From: Mycobacterium sp. 852002-51057_SCH5723018
GTDB taxonomy: Bacteria > Actinomycetota > Actinomycetes > Mycobacteriales > Mycobacteriaceae
Length of the DNA stretch: 64,000 nt
Direction of reading: 5' to 3'
NCBI RefSeq assembly: GCF_001667035.1
Contig: NZ_LZIR01000023.1
Span: 1-64,000, forward strand
In this document: positions 1 to 7,998 of the stretch, one piece after another
Numbering within the stretch: position 1 is the stretch's first letter
Layout of the letters: every line of letters starts with the position of its first letter
The notes under the pieces: model-generated
Databases searched by the model: none
What the model was told of the DNA's origin: nothing
What the model saw: only the letters and a program-made list of their open reading frames with translations
Position numbers and translations under genes: made by a program

Positions 1-105
1 TCGGGCAACAGCATCGCGCCGTACAACCACCTAGAAACCGGGTCGCCGTACGCGATGGAGTACGTCTGGGGCCGCCAGGTCGGCGATAACACGATCAACC
101 CGTAA
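1..105 (+). CDS. C-terminal end of an unidentified protein (partial)
   Basis: Frame 1 is open from the window edge to a TAA at 103-105, giving the last 34 residues of a protein ending in VGDNTINP. The segment is rich in Tyr, Asn and Trp (YAMEYVWGRQ), more like a folded or exported C-terminus than random sequence. It runs towards the minus-strand gene that ends at 131, so the two genes converge across about 25 bases. Too little is present to name a family. Confidence 0.45.
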   Translation, partial: SGNSIAPYNHLETGSPYAMEYVWGRQVGDNTINP

Positions 106-130
106 CTCGAACAGTCCCGTCGCGGGTCGC

Positions 131-460
131 CTAACCCTGCACCCATCGCAGGACATCGGAAGTAACCGGATCGGTGATGTCGTCGAATTCGGGATGCTTC
201 TTGAGCACCGTGACAACCATCGAGCACACCGGGACGATGCGCTTGCCCTCGTCCCGGGTCGCGGTCAGCGCCTCCTCGATGAGGATGCTCGCCAGGCCAC
301 GTCCGCCGTACGCCGGATCGACCTCGGTGTGGTAGAAGACGCGCTGATCGTCGCGATCGGCGAAATCAGCGAGCCCGACCGCTTTGCCCTCGACGGCAAT
401 GGTGTAGCGGCCCTCTTCCTCGGCGACGGTGGTCTGTGCGCCGGTCTTGTCGACAGTCAT
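131..460 (-). CDS. Small GNAT-type N-acetyltransferase (YjdJ-like)
   Basis: A 109-residue protein matching the short single-domain GNAT family (COG2388 type). The core is visible: a beta strand with FYHTEVDPAYGGRGLAS, whose GGRGLA corresponds to the acetyl-CoA pyrophosphate-binding loop, then a helix and a C-terminal segment with VCSMV and HPEF typical of this family. The start ATG at 460 overlaps the stop of the pirin gene upstream on the same strand (ATGA arrangement), so the two are probably translationally coupled. The substrate is unknown; members of this family are usually described only as predicted acetyltransferases. Confidence 0.8.
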   Translation of the reverse strand: MTVDKTGAQTTVAEEEGRYTIAVEGKAVGLADFADRDDQRVFYHTEVDPAYGGRGLASILIEEALTATRDEGKRIVPVCSMVVTVLKKHPEFDDITDPVTSDVLRWVQG

Positions 461-1446
461 TCGTGCTCTCCCTTTCTTTCCGGTGTCGGTCGCGGCCGCA
501 GCCGGGTGGTCGGCAGCGGCGGGGCGGGCAGTCGGGTGACCGATCCGCTATACCCCTGGACGGCGCCAAAGCGGTCGTCGCCGCCCTCCCACTGTCGGCG
601 GTAGCCGACGATGTCGCTGTGGCTGCGCCCGACGAAGTTCCACCACATCACCAGTTGTTCGGTAAACGGCGTCCCGCCCAGCAGCAGTACGCGCGCGGGC
701 CGGTCGCCAAGGTTCCGTAAATGCAGCGACGAAAAGCCGGGGCCTTGGTATCCGAGGTCTGCGACAACGAGGGTGGTCTCCCCCATCGCTACGGGCCCCA
801 CATCGCAAAGCACGCCATGCTCGAATGACGGATCCACGGCGACGTCCAGTTCAGCATTGACGTCGATATCGATCTGCGCGCCCAGTAGCGGGGTGAACGT
901 ACGCACCGGCGAACGGTGGCCTTCCAGCTCCCCGAGCAAAACCCGCCCCACCGCGCCGGGCAGCGAAAAAGGTGTGGGCACATAGTGGGTGAAGTCGCGG
1001 CCGGCGTCGCGATCGGAATCGGGCAGTGCCACCCACAACTGCGCGCCGTGCAACACTGCGGCAGGTTCCACGGAGACCTCGGAGTGACATATGCCCGCGC
1101 CCGCCGTCATCAGGTTCAGCTCGCCCGGCCGTATCAGGGCATGAACGCCGGCGCTATCGCGATGCTCCACGCCCCCGCTAAACAACCAACTGACCGTTTG
1201 TAATCCGGTATGGGGGTGGGGCGGGACGTCCATGCTCGCGGAGACCGGGCCGTAGTGGTCGATGAAACACCATGCGCCGACCAGTGAGCGCTTTCGTTGC
1301 GGAAGGGTGCGCTGTACTCGCAGCGCCCTCGGCCCGCCCAGCGGAACCTCGCGTGGCGGCAGCACTTCAACTGTCGGCAACGCGCCCCCAAATTGCGAAC
1401 CGCCGTACTCGAGTTCGGCGGGGACGGCCTCCAGGTTGCTCATCAT
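457..1446 (-). CDS. Pirin family cupin protein
   Basis: A 329-residue bicupin. The N-terminal cupin has the pirin signature PPHPHTGLQTVSWLF with metal-binding histidines, followed by GAGICHSE, which supplies a further His and the Glu. The C-terminal cupin includes WWNFVGR, common near the end of pirins. Pirins bind a single metal ion; some act as quercetin dioxygenases and others as redox-responsive cofactors, so the reaction here is open. The start is ATG at 1446, with a second ATG directly after it. The gene overlaps the downstream GNAT gene by 4 bases and probably forms an operon with it. Confidence 0.88.
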   Translation of the reverse strand: MMSNLEAVPAELEYGGSQFGGALPTVEVLPPREVPLGGPRALRVQRTLPQRKRSLVGAWCFIDHYGPVSASMDVPPHPHTGLQTVSWLFSGGVEHRDSAGVHALIRPGELNLMTAGAGICHSEVSVEPAAVLHGAQLWVALPDSDRDAGRDFTHYVPTPFSLPGAVGRVLLGELEGHRSPVRTFTPLLGAQIDIDVNAELDVAVDPSFEHGVLCDVGPVAMGETTLVVADLGYQGPGFSSLHLRNLGDRPARVLLLGGTPFTEQLVMWWNFVGRSHSDIVGYRRQWEGGDDRFGAVQGYSGSVTRLPAPPLPTTRLRPRPTPERKGEHE

Positions 1447-1501
1447 CCCCCCGTCGCGGCCGCGATTCAGCGCCGATACCGCGACAGTACCCCTGGCCCG
1501 C

Positions 1502-2884
1502 CTACCTGCCCGGCGGCCGCAGGACCTTCATGGCCAGCCGCATGACCGGTTCGGGCACGCGATCCTGCATCGACAACGCCGCGTCGGCGGCGCGGGACCG
1601 CAGTGGGGTGCCGCGACCGAAGACCCGGTTCAACGGTCCCCCGGTCGGTTCGATCACAACGTGCAGCGGCGGGGTCCCGACGGCGGCGCCCAGCGCGTTG
1701 GAGATGACCATCCGCTGAATCTCGCTGGTGCCTTCAAAGATGGTGTACAGCTTGGCATCCCGATACCACTTCTCAACCGGGTGATCGGTGATGTAGCCCC
1801 AGCCGCCCATGGTCTGGATGGCGCGTTCGGTGGCCTTGACGGCAACCTCGCTGGCCGCAAGCTTCGACATCGAGCCCTCGCCCCGCTCGAAGGGCACCCC
1901 ATTGGCCGCCATCCACGAGGCACGCCAGGTCAGCAGCCGCGCACCGTCGATCTGGGTGGCCAGGTCCGCCAGCGGAAAAGCGATCCCCTGGTTGTCGATG
2001 ATCGGGCCGCCGAACGCCTCGCGCTCGGTGGCGTACCAGGTCGCGTATTCCACGGCGGCTCGCGCAATCCCGATCGCCTGAGCCGCCACCATCGGGCGGG
2101 TCTGCTCGAAGGTGCCCAACGTGGCCGAACCGGAGCGCTGCCCGCCGGCCACAACCTCGCGGGCCTTGGCCAGCTTGTGTTCGAGCTTCTCTTGTCCCCC
2201 AAGCAGATTCGCTGCGGGAACCCGCACGCCTTCGAGCAGCAGCTCGGCGGTATGGGACGCCCGGCAACCAAGCTTGTCGAGTTTGCGCAACATCTTGAGG
2301 CCCGGTGTTCCGCCCGGCACCACGAACAGCGCCTGGCCGCGGTGCCCGAGCTCCTCGTCGACCACCGCGTTGACGACGTGCACGTTGGCGATGCCGCCGT
2401 TGCCGATCCACATTTTGTGGCCGTCGATGATCCAGTCGTCACCGTCGCGGCGCGCGTGAGTGCGAAGATTCCGTACGTCGCTGCCGCCCTCGGGCTCGGA
2501 GATCGCCAGCGCCGCAAGCTTGAGATCGCCTGGTGTGCCGAAACATTCGGGCGCCCACTGCAGCATCTGCTCGGGAGACGCCGCCTGGCCGATGGCCGAC
2601 AGCGCCAGCGCCGGCATGACGATCGCCAAACCGATTCCGGCGCAGCCCCAAAACAGCTCCTCCATGAACATCGGCAGCGACAGACCGGTCGGATCACCGA
2701 TCAGGTCCCGGTAAAACAGCGGGCTGTAGAAGCCGCGTTGGGCCGCCTCCTCAAGCACCGGCCACGGAAACTCCTGCCGCTGGTCGTAATCGAGCGCCAC
2801 CGGGCGGACCACTTCCTCGGCAAACTCGTGGGTGCGCCGCGCCAAGTCATGCTGTGCCGCCGTCGGTGTCAGGTCGAACGTCAT
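1502..2884 (-). CDS. Acyl-CoA dehydrogenase family protein
   Basis: 460 residues, slightly longer than a typical 380-400-residue acyl-CoA dehydrogenase. The FAD/substrate motif AISEPEGGSDV lies near residue 140. The C-terminal domain carries TMGGWGYITDHPVEKWYRD and then FEGTSEIQRMVI, which contains the position of the catalytic Glu in short/medium-chain enzymes. The likely role is FAD-dependent alpha,beta-desaturation of an acyl-CoA in beta-oxidation or a related pathway. It is transcribed in the same direction as the pirin gene 55 bases downstream. Substrate chain length cannot be read from sequence. Confidence 0.9.
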   Translation of the reverse strand: MTFDLTPTAAQHDLARRTHEFAEEVVRPVALDYDQRQEFPWPVLEEAAQRGFYSPLFYRDLIGDPTGLSLPMFMEELFWGCAGIGLAIVMPALALSAIGQAASPEQMLQWAPECFGTPGDLKLAALAISEPEGGSDVRNLRTHARRDGDDWIIDGHKMWIGNGGIANVHVVNAVVDEELGHRGQALFVVPGGTPGLKMLRKLDKLGCRASHTAELLLEGVRVPAANLLGGQEKLEHKLAKAREVVAGGQRSGSATLGTFEQTRPMVAAQAIGIARAAVEYATWYATEREAFGGPIIDNQGIAFPLADLATQIDGARLLTWRASWMAANGVPFERGEGSMSKLAASEVAVKATERAIQTMGGWGYITDHPVEKWYRDAKLYTIFEGTSEIQRMVISNALGAAVGTPPLHVVIEPTGGPLNRVFGRGTPLRSRAADAALSMQDRVPEPVMRLAMKVLRPPGR

Positions 2885-2979
2885 GGATGCGCCTTCGGGT
2901 CGATAGACTCGGTCGTGCCGAAGCCCGTCTACCCCGTCGGCTGGCTCAGCAAACTGCCCGCCAAAGCGCCGATGGGGTG

Positions 2980-3396
2980 TCAGGCGGCCGTGCGGGGCCC
3001 CACCTGCGCGGTCGGTAGATGCAGCACCACCGCGGAGACCGGGACGGCTTCGTGTTCATGGCGTGCCAGCAGGGCCGCGTTGTCGGCAAGCTGTCGCGAG
3101 TTGATCTCGCCGGTGGCGATGCGGCGCAAAACGTCGTGGGCCCGGGCGAGCTGTTCGCGCTTGCGGTACTGGCCGCCGGGCAGCTTGACGCCGGCCCAGA
3201 CGCCGTATTCCTCGCGGTGGGCGATGGCGTGCTGGGCGCACCGGCGTTGCTGTGCCAAGGGACAGCGGCGCAGGCATTGGATCCGTGCCTCGGTGGCGGA
3301 CCGCTCATAGGCGCGCGCCTTAGCCGCGCCGTCACCACCGTCGTCGTCGGGATAGCCGAACCATAATTCCGGGTTGGTTGCGCAGGGGTGTCCCAT
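2980..3396 (-). CDS. whiB5: WhiB-family iron-sulfur transcription factor, WhiB5-like
   Basis: 138 residues. Cys residues occur in GHPCATNPELWF and in the cluster IQCLRRCPLAQQRRC, the four cluster ligands of WhiB proteins. They are followed by the YGVWAGVKLPGG turn that is the family signature, and a basic C-terminal segment for DNA contact. ATG at 3396 is chosen because GGAG lies about 8 bases upstream and the protein then starts just before the first Cys, as in M. tuberculosis WhiB5 (Rv0022c). It is divergent from the XRE regulator gene at 3539, the same arrangement as Rv0022c/Rv0023. Family knowledge: WhiB proteins bind a 4Fe-4S cluster and partner with sigma factor; WhiB5 has been linked to virulence and reactivation. 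Confidence 0.93.
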   Translation of the reverse strand: MGHPCATNPELWFGYPDDDGGDGAAKARAYERSATEARIQCLRRCPLAQQRRCAQHAIAHREEYGVWAGVKLPGGQYRKREQLARAHDVLRRIATGEINSRQLADNAALLARHEHEAVPVSAVVLHLPTAQVGPRTAA

Positions 3397-3434
3397 GTCG
3401 GTCTCCTTGTCACGGTGAAACGTAGGTGAAAGCG

Positions 3435-3446
3435 TATACGCGTATA
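3435..3446. promoter_or_regulatory. Perfect palindrome in the whiB5/XRE divergent promoter region
   Basis: TATACGCGTATA is a perfect 12-bp palindrome between the divergent starts of whiB5 (3396) and the XRE regulator (3539). A further CGTATA half-site lies near 3478-3483. Such AT-containing palindromes stand out in this GC-rich background and could be a binding site for the adjacent XRE protein. The function is inferred. Confidence 0.4.
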
Positions 3447-3538
3447 TGGTCCCTGCGCAAGAGAAACGTGACAGAAACGTATATCCGCTGGAGCGCGGCG
3501 TTGCGTGTGTAATATCCGGCCTATGGCCGGAGCGCGCG

Positions 3539-4327
3539 GTGAGCCGTGAATCTGCCGGTGCGGCCATTCGCGCATTGCGCGAGTCACGCGACTGGTCGTT
3601 AGCAGACCTCGCTGCCGAGACCGGCGTCAGCATCATGGGCCTGAGCTTTTTGGAGCGAGGTGCCCGCAAGCCACACAAAGGCACAGTTCAGAAGGTCGAG
3701 AACGGGCTCGGCCTGCCGCCCGGCACCTATTCGCGGTTACTGGTGGCCGCCGATCCGGAGGCGGAGCTGGCCCGGCTGCTGGCCGCGCAGCCGCCCGCCA
3801 CCGCGTCCGCGATGCCTACCGGCAGCGTGGTGGTGGACCGTCACAGCGACACGGAAGTGCTGGAAGGCTACGCCGAAGCGCAGCTCGATGCACTCAAATC
3901 CGTCATCGATCGGCTGCCGGCGACGACATCAAACGAATACGAGACGTATATTCTGTCTGTGATCGCGCAATGCGTGAAGGCGGAGATGCTGGCCGCGAGC
4001 TCCTGGCGAGTGGCCGTGAACGCCGGCGCCGATTCGACGGACCGGCTCATGGGTCATCTGCAGGCGCTCGAGGCGACGCGCAGGGCTCTGCTCAAACGGA
4101 TGCCCGCCAGCTTGAGCGCGCGGTTCGATCGGGCATGCGTGCGGTCGGAGTTGCCGGAGACGGTCATCGCGGCACTCGTCGGCGTGGGCACCGACGAAAT
4201 GTGGGACATCCGCAACCGGGGGGTCATCCCGCCCGGAGCGCTCCCCCGCGTTCGCGCATTTGCCGAAGCGGTCGAGTCGACGAGTCAGGACAAGGCGCAA
4301 CAGGACAGCGGCGAGGGGGAACAGTGA
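3539..4327 (+). CDS. XRE-family helix-turn-helix regulator (Rv0023-like)
   Basis: 262 residues from the GTG at 3539 (start VSRESAGAAIRALRES), which matches the remembered start of Rv0023. The N-terminal 55 residues form a Cro/C1-type HTH: LADLAAETGVSIMGLSFLERG is the helix-turn-helix, followed by a family-typical KVENGLGLP. The remainder is an alpha-helical domain with no enzyme motifs. It heads a run of overlapping genes (stop overlaps the next GTG by 4 bases) and is divergent from whiB5, which suggests a conserved regulatory pair. A longer frame is open upstream, but the extension would run through the palindromic promoter region. Confidence 0.88.
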   Translation: MSRESAGAAIRALRESRDWSLADLAAETGVSIMGLSFLERGARKPHKGTVQKVENGLGLPPGTYSRLLVAADPEAELARLLAAQPPATASAMPTGSVVVDRHSDTEVLEGYAEAQLDALKSVIDRLPATTSNEYETYILSVIAQCVKAEMLAASSWRVAVNAGADSTDRLMGHLQALEATRRALLKRMPASLSARFDRACVRSELPETVIAALVGVGTDEMWDIRNRGVIPPGALPRVRAFAEAVESTSQDKAQQDSGEGEQ

Positions 4328-5145
4328 TCGACAGCGAAGTCGAGGTGTTGAGCCGCGCTCATCAGCTGTTCACCGGCAGCACGTCGCACCCGGCGCTCGA
4401 CGCCGGCACCGTGCGACGCGACCCAGCGCTGCAGCGGGCGGCCAGCCTGAATAGCGGTGTGGCACAAGGCGGTTACCCGCTCGCGGTCGAGCAGGCCCGG
4501 CAACGGCTGCTGTCGGCGGCCCGCACGGATGCCGCGGCGGTGGGCGTCATCGCCGACGCGCACCGGGACCGCGCACAGGCGCAGGAGCTCACGAAAGGCG
4601 TCCTCGACGAGGCGCGCGCCGATGCCGCGGTCGCCCCGGTTACGCCGATGGCCCAGCGTGAGGCGATGCGCCGGCGCATGGCGCGACTGCGCGCGCAACG
4701 GCAACATGTACTGGCGGCGCGCCTGCGGGCCCGGCAGCACGCCACGACCCTGCGGTCCCTGCAGTACCTGATGGCGCACCATCGTGATCGGCGATTGGCG
4801 GCATCAAACGCCCGCGCTGCAGTCGCGGTGCGGGCCGCGCTATCGCGGCTGGGCCGGCCCTATGTCTGGGGTGCGACCGGGCCCGACCAATTCGACTGTT
4901 CCGGGCTGGTGCAGTGGTCCTACGCGCGGGCCGGTATTCACCTGGGCCGCACCACGTATCAGCAAATCAATGACGGCATCCCGGTGGCCCGATCCCAAGT
5001 CCGGCCCGGCGATCTCGTCTTCCCACACGCCGGGCACGTGCAAATGGCGATCGGCAACAACCTGGTCGTCGAGGCGCCCTACTCGGGTGCTGTGGTGCGA
5101 ATCAGTCCAATCGGCAACAACGTTACGATTCGGCGGCCGCTATGA
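4324..5145 (+). CDS. NlpC/P60 peptidoglycan endopeptidase family protein (Rv0024-like)
   Basis: 273 residues starting at GTG 4324, overlapping the XRE stop. Residues 1 to about 155 are helical and charged, probably a coiled-coil region. The C-terminal 110 residues are an NlpC/P60 domain: [22 protein letters not shown] contains the catalytic Cys, and [10 protein letters not shown] carries the catalytic His. The family cleaves D-gamma-glutamyl-meso-diaminopimelate bonds. No signal peptide is visible at the N-terminus, which is odd for a wall hydrolase; export by another route, such as the type VII-like neighbour, is possible but only inferred. The stop overlaps the next ATG (ATGA). Confidence 0.9.
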   Translation: MIDSEVEVLSRAHQLFTGSTSHPALDAGTVRRDPALQRAASLNSGVAQGGYPLAVEQARQRLLSAARTDAAAVGVIADAHRDRAQAQELTKGVLDEARADAAVAPVTPMAQREAMRRRMARLRAQRQHVLAARLRARQHATTLRSLQYLMAHHRDRRLAASNARAAVAVRAALSRLGRPYVWGATGPDQFDCSGLVQWSYARAGIHLGRTTYQQINDGIPVARSQVRPGDLVFPHAGHVQMAIGNNLVVEAPYSGAVVRISPIGNNVTIRRPL

Positions 5146-5504
5146 CGAGCAACGAACCCATGTCGGTAGGCGCCATCCAATCGAAGCAGTCGGCGCTGGC
5201 AAGCCAACACGGGGCGGTCGCCGACGCCGACCGCGTGCTGGCAGAGGTGGTCGCCAGCGCCCACGCCGCGACGCGAGAAAGCCTCAGGCGACTGGACGTG
5301 ATCGCCGGGGAGATCGATCGCGCCGCCACCGGCCGCGCCGGTCTTGCCGTCGATACCCCCATCGGCGCGCGCGAATTCCAGAAGTTTCTCGTCACCAAGC
5401 AGCGCGAGATCGCGGCGGTGGTGGCCGATGCCCATGCCCTCAGTCACGCGAAAAGGGCTGTGCTGGAAAGCCTGCGGGCGCAGTACGCCTCCCCCGCGGG
5501 CTAG
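5142..5504 (+). CDS. DUF4226-type small helical protein (Rv0025-like)
   Basis: 120 residues starting at the ATG overlapping the NlpC/P60 stop. It is mostly alpha-helical. Its core ([22 protein letters not shown]) is repeated with close similarity in the next, larger protein at 5652, so both carry the same domain, which I take to be DUF4226, a mycobacterial family. No signal peptide or catalytic motif is visible. The length equals the 120-residue M. tuberculosis Rv0025. Confidence 0.82.
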   Translation: MTSNEPMSVGAIQSKQSALASQHGAVADADRVLAEVVASAHAATRESLRRLDVIAGEIDRAATGRAGLAVDTPIGAREFQKFLVTKQREIAAVVADAHALSHAKRAVLESLRAQYASPAG

Positions 5505-5651
5505 CCGGTCCCCGCTCGCGATGGTCCGCTCACAGACGCCCCCGGGTGAATTGTCGGCGCGAACGCGCCTCGGTACTGTCGCCCGGCATGGAAGGGTCGC
5601 GACCTCTCGCAGCAGGGCCCATCATGGGGCGCGGCGCCGTTGGCATAGACG

Positions 5652-7115
5652 ATGTCGGCGTATGACGACCTGATCGACGCGATCAGATATCTCCAGGACC
5701 GCACCGGCGATGCGAACGCATGGCAGGCAGGCCTCGCGCCGGGCGAGGTGGTCGCCGTCGTCACCCCCACAACGCGGCCCGATCAGCTCGATGCGATCTT
5801 GCGCAAGATCCGCCAGCAGCATCCGGTCCTGTTCGGCGCCGTGGCACCGGGCGCATCGGCCGCAAGCCCGCCATCGGCGGGATCCGATCCCTCATCGGAC
5901 CGAGAGCAGGGCGAAGCCGCCGAAGCCATGGCTGGCGCCGAAGCCGCTCTAGCACACCAGAATTCGGCAAGCTCGCAGCTCGACATGCAAGTGGTGGCGG
6001 CCATCCTGAATGCGCACCAGAAGGCTGTGGAGGGCAGGGATGCGCTGACCAAGCTGCAACGAGACATCGAAGCCGCGGTGTTGGGGCGATCCGACCTCGA
6101 CACCCCCGCGGGAGCCCGGGATTTCCAGCGGTTCCTGATCGGCAAGCTCAAGGACATTCGCGCGGTGGTCCTCAATGCGAGTCTGGATGACACGTCGAAA
6201 TCGGCCCTTATGGCCGCATGGACATCGCTGTACAACGCGTCAAAGAATGATCCCCCCGACCCCCCGCAGGCGGCGGCGGTTCCCGTCGCCCCAGCCGCGG
6301 GCACCACCGACCCAGGACTGGTCGAGGATCCCGCGATGGAGGGCGACCCGTTGCTGGATTCGATGTTCACCGACGACCCGGGACTACCGCCCGGAGACTC
6401 ATCGGAGCCTGCACCGCCCGGGGCCGCCGCGGCACCGGTTTCGCCGCCAGCGCCGCTGATCCCACCCATTCCCAACCTTGGCGCCGGATCGGGGCCGGGG
6501 CTCGGCACGGCACCGGGCTCCTTGGCCGGCTGGAGCGCGCCCGGCGGGCTGCCGTTGCCGGAGCCGCGGGAGGGCAGCAGAACCGATGCGGCGCTGGATG
6601 ATCCAAATGACGAGGGGCGGCCGGGATCGGATGACCCGGACGCGAGCGACGACGCTGACGGCCATGACGGCCACGAAGAGGTCTCGGCGGACAAGCCCGA
6701 GTCGCCGGCCGCCGGTCCGACACCGGTGACCTTGCCCGACGGCGATACCGTGACGGCTGCCAGCCCACAGCTCGCGGCGGCCATCCAAGCCGCGGTCGGA
6801 GGAGCGCCGATCGCAGATGCGTTCCATCGACAGGGAATCACCATCCCCACACCGGGAACGGCTGTTGCCAACCCGATCGAGCCCCTGCAGGCCGCGCCGG
6901 GAGACGTCGGCATCTTCACCGACCGACACGCGCTTGCGCTCGGCCACGAAAAAGCCCTTCTCGACGGCCAGATTCAACGCATCGCCACCGTGGGCGGGCC
7001 GACCTTTCTAGGCTGGGAGCATCCACCGGCGGCGACGGCCCCCGCGACGGCGCCTGCCAAGACCGACACACCGACACCCACCCGGCCGGCGGCGACGTCG
7101 ACCACCCGACAATAG
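5652..7115 (+). CDS. DUF4226 protein with long Pro/Ala-rich and acidic linker (Rv0026-like)
   Basis: 487 residues from ATG 5652. Residues 1-55 form a small helical segment. Residues about 95-200 are a DUF4226-like domain paralogous to the preceding small protein (shared pattern DTPAGARDFQRFLIGKLKDIRAVV). Residues about 210-350 are low-complexity Pro/Ala/Gly and Asp-rich (for example DDPDASDDADGHDGHEE). Residues about 360-450 look folded (TVTAASPQLAAAIQAAVGG, then DVGIFTDRHALALGHEKALLDGQ). The tail is again Pro/Thr-rich. There is no signal peptide. M. tuberculosis Rv0026 is 448 residues, so the linker differs in length. The function is unknown; the context suggests a surface or type VII-linked role. 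Confidence 0.82.
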   Translation: MSAYDDLIDAIRYLQDRTGDANAWQAGLAPGEVVAVVTPTTRPDQLDAILRKIRQQHPVLFGAVAPGASAASPPSAGSDPSSDREQGEAAEAMAGAEAALAHQNSASSQLDMQVVAAILNAHQKAVEGRDALTKLQRDIEAAVLGRSDLDTPAGARDFQRFLIGKLKDIRAVVLNASLDDTSKSALMAAWTSLYNASKNDPPDPPQAAAVPVAPAAGTTDPGLVEDPAMEGDPLLDSMFTDDPGLPPGDSSEPAPPGAAAAPVSPPAPLIPPIPNLGAGSGPGLGTAPGSLAGWSAPGGLPLPEPREGSRTDAALDDPNDEGRPGSDDPDASDDADGHDGHEEVSADKPESPAAGPTPVTLPDGDTVTAASPQLAAAIQAAVGGAPIADAFHRQGITIPTPGTAVANPIEPLQAAPGDVGIFTDRHALALGHEKALLDGQIQRIATVGGPTFLGWEHPPAATAPATAPAKTDTPTPTRPAATSTTRQ

Positions 7116-7161
7116 TGAATTCGCCGGCGCAATCCGGCGGCGCGTGAACAGGAGAAAGCAG

Positions 7162-7479
7162 ATGGCAGACCAGATCCGTGTGGTGCCCGCGCACTTGCGT
7201 GAAGCCGCTGCGCATCACCAGGAGACCTCCGACTACTTGCGCACCGTGCCGTCGTCGCATGAGGCGATCCAAGGCAGCCTCGATTCGCTGGGGCCCATTT
7301 TCGGTGAACTGCGCGATGCCGGACGTGAACTGCTAGAGCGCAGGCGCCAGTGCTACGAGCAGCAGGCGGACGACCACGCCGATATGGCGGCGAAACTGAC
7401 CGTGTCGGCGACGACGTGGGAGCAGCATGAGCACGGCGCGGCGCGAGATTTTCGCGGCCTCATTGACGGCGGTCGATGA
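7162..7479 (+). CDS. ESX-type small helical protein (EspC/DUF2580-like, Rv0027-like)
   Basis: 105 residues from ATG 7162, chosen over an upstream GTG because AGGAG lies 8 bases before it and the length then equals Rv0027. It is a helical hairpin protein (VVPAHLREAAAHHQETSDYLRTV ... LERRRQCYEQQADDHADMAAK) like the WXG100/EspC group that is exported by type VII secretion. No classical WxG turn is present. It overlaps the next gene by 4 bases. No ESX core genes (EccA-E) are in the window, so any secretion would rely on a system encoded elsewhere. Confidence 0.8.
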   Translation: MADQIRVVPAHLREAAAHHQETSDYLRTVPSSHEAIQGSLDSLGPIFGELRDAGRELLERRRQCYEQQADDHADMAAKLTVSATTWEQHEHGAARDFRGLIDGGR

Positions 7480-7775
7480 CGGACCCCAATCCCGCGTTCG
7501 ACACCGTCCACCCGAGTGGGCACATCCTGGTCCGCTCCTGCCGCGGCGGATACATGCACAGCGTCGCCCTGAGTGATGAGGCGATGGAAACCGACGCCGA
7601 AACCCTGGCGCAGGGCATTTTGTTGACCGCCGACGTGTCCTGCCTCAAGGCATTGTTGGAAGTTCGCAACGAAATCGTGACTGCCGGGCACACGCCGTCC
7701 ACCGAGGTGCCCACTCCCCGTGATCTTGATGCGGCGATCGAAAAGCTACTGGCGCACAAACTTCGGCGCCGCTAA
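7476..7775 (+). CDS. Conserved mycobacterial protein, DUF2694-like (Rv0028-like)
   Basis: 99 residues, ATG overlapping the stop of the preceding ESX-like gene. The sequence (HPSGHILVRSCRGGYMHSVALSDEAM) starts with beta strands and ends in a helical basic tail (AIEKLLAHKLRRR). This pattern, gene order and length match Rv0028 and the DUF2694 family, often found next to ESX-associated genes. The function is unknown. Its stop codon overlaps the stop of the small minus-strand gene at 7772. Confidence 0.78.
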   Translation: MTDPNPAFDTVHPSGHILVRSCRGGYMHSVALSDEAMETDAETLAQGILLTADVSCLKALLEVRNEIVTAGHTPSTEVPTPRDLDAAIEKLLAHKLRRR

Positions 7776-7915
7776 AGCAGCCACCTCTTGGCGCTATCGG
7801 GATCGGGCGCGATATCAGTGGGTGGTTCGATCGGATTGGGGCCGAACAACTCTCGCGCGCGAGCCAGCAGGGCACGCACCTCGTCGAGTTGCTGCTGCAG
7901 CGCAGAATCAGCCAT
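7772..7915 (-). CDS. Small 47-residue protein, tail to tail with the DUF2694-like gene
   Basis: The minus strand from ATG at 7915 to a TAG at 7774-7772 encodes 47 residues that begin MADSALQQQLDEVRALLARA. The first 20 residues make a clean amphipathic helix. A middle ELFGPNPIEPPTDIAPDPD segment is proline-rich, and the end is KRWLL. The composition and codon pattern look protein-like rather than random. The stop overlaps that of the plus-strand gene by 3 bases, and the start is divergent from the gene at 7999. GAGG lies just upstream of the ATG. It is likely a real gene missed by length cut-offs; the function is unknown. Confidence 0.6.
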   Translation of the reverse strand: MADSALQQQLDEVRALLARARELFGPNPIEPPTDIAPDPDSAKRWLL

Positions 7916-7998
7916 GGCCTCACGCTACCGAGGCCATCGCAGCTGCACAATTCACTTACTGAATAGACCACCCGGTACATCCCGGTAGGCTTAGCCAA

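Noticed and set aside
1262..3310. 682-codon open frame on the plus strand opposite the acyl-CoA dehydrogenase
   Set aside because: It mirrors a clear acyl-CoA dehydrogenase gene on the other strand; its product has no recognisable domain and its length follows from high GC.
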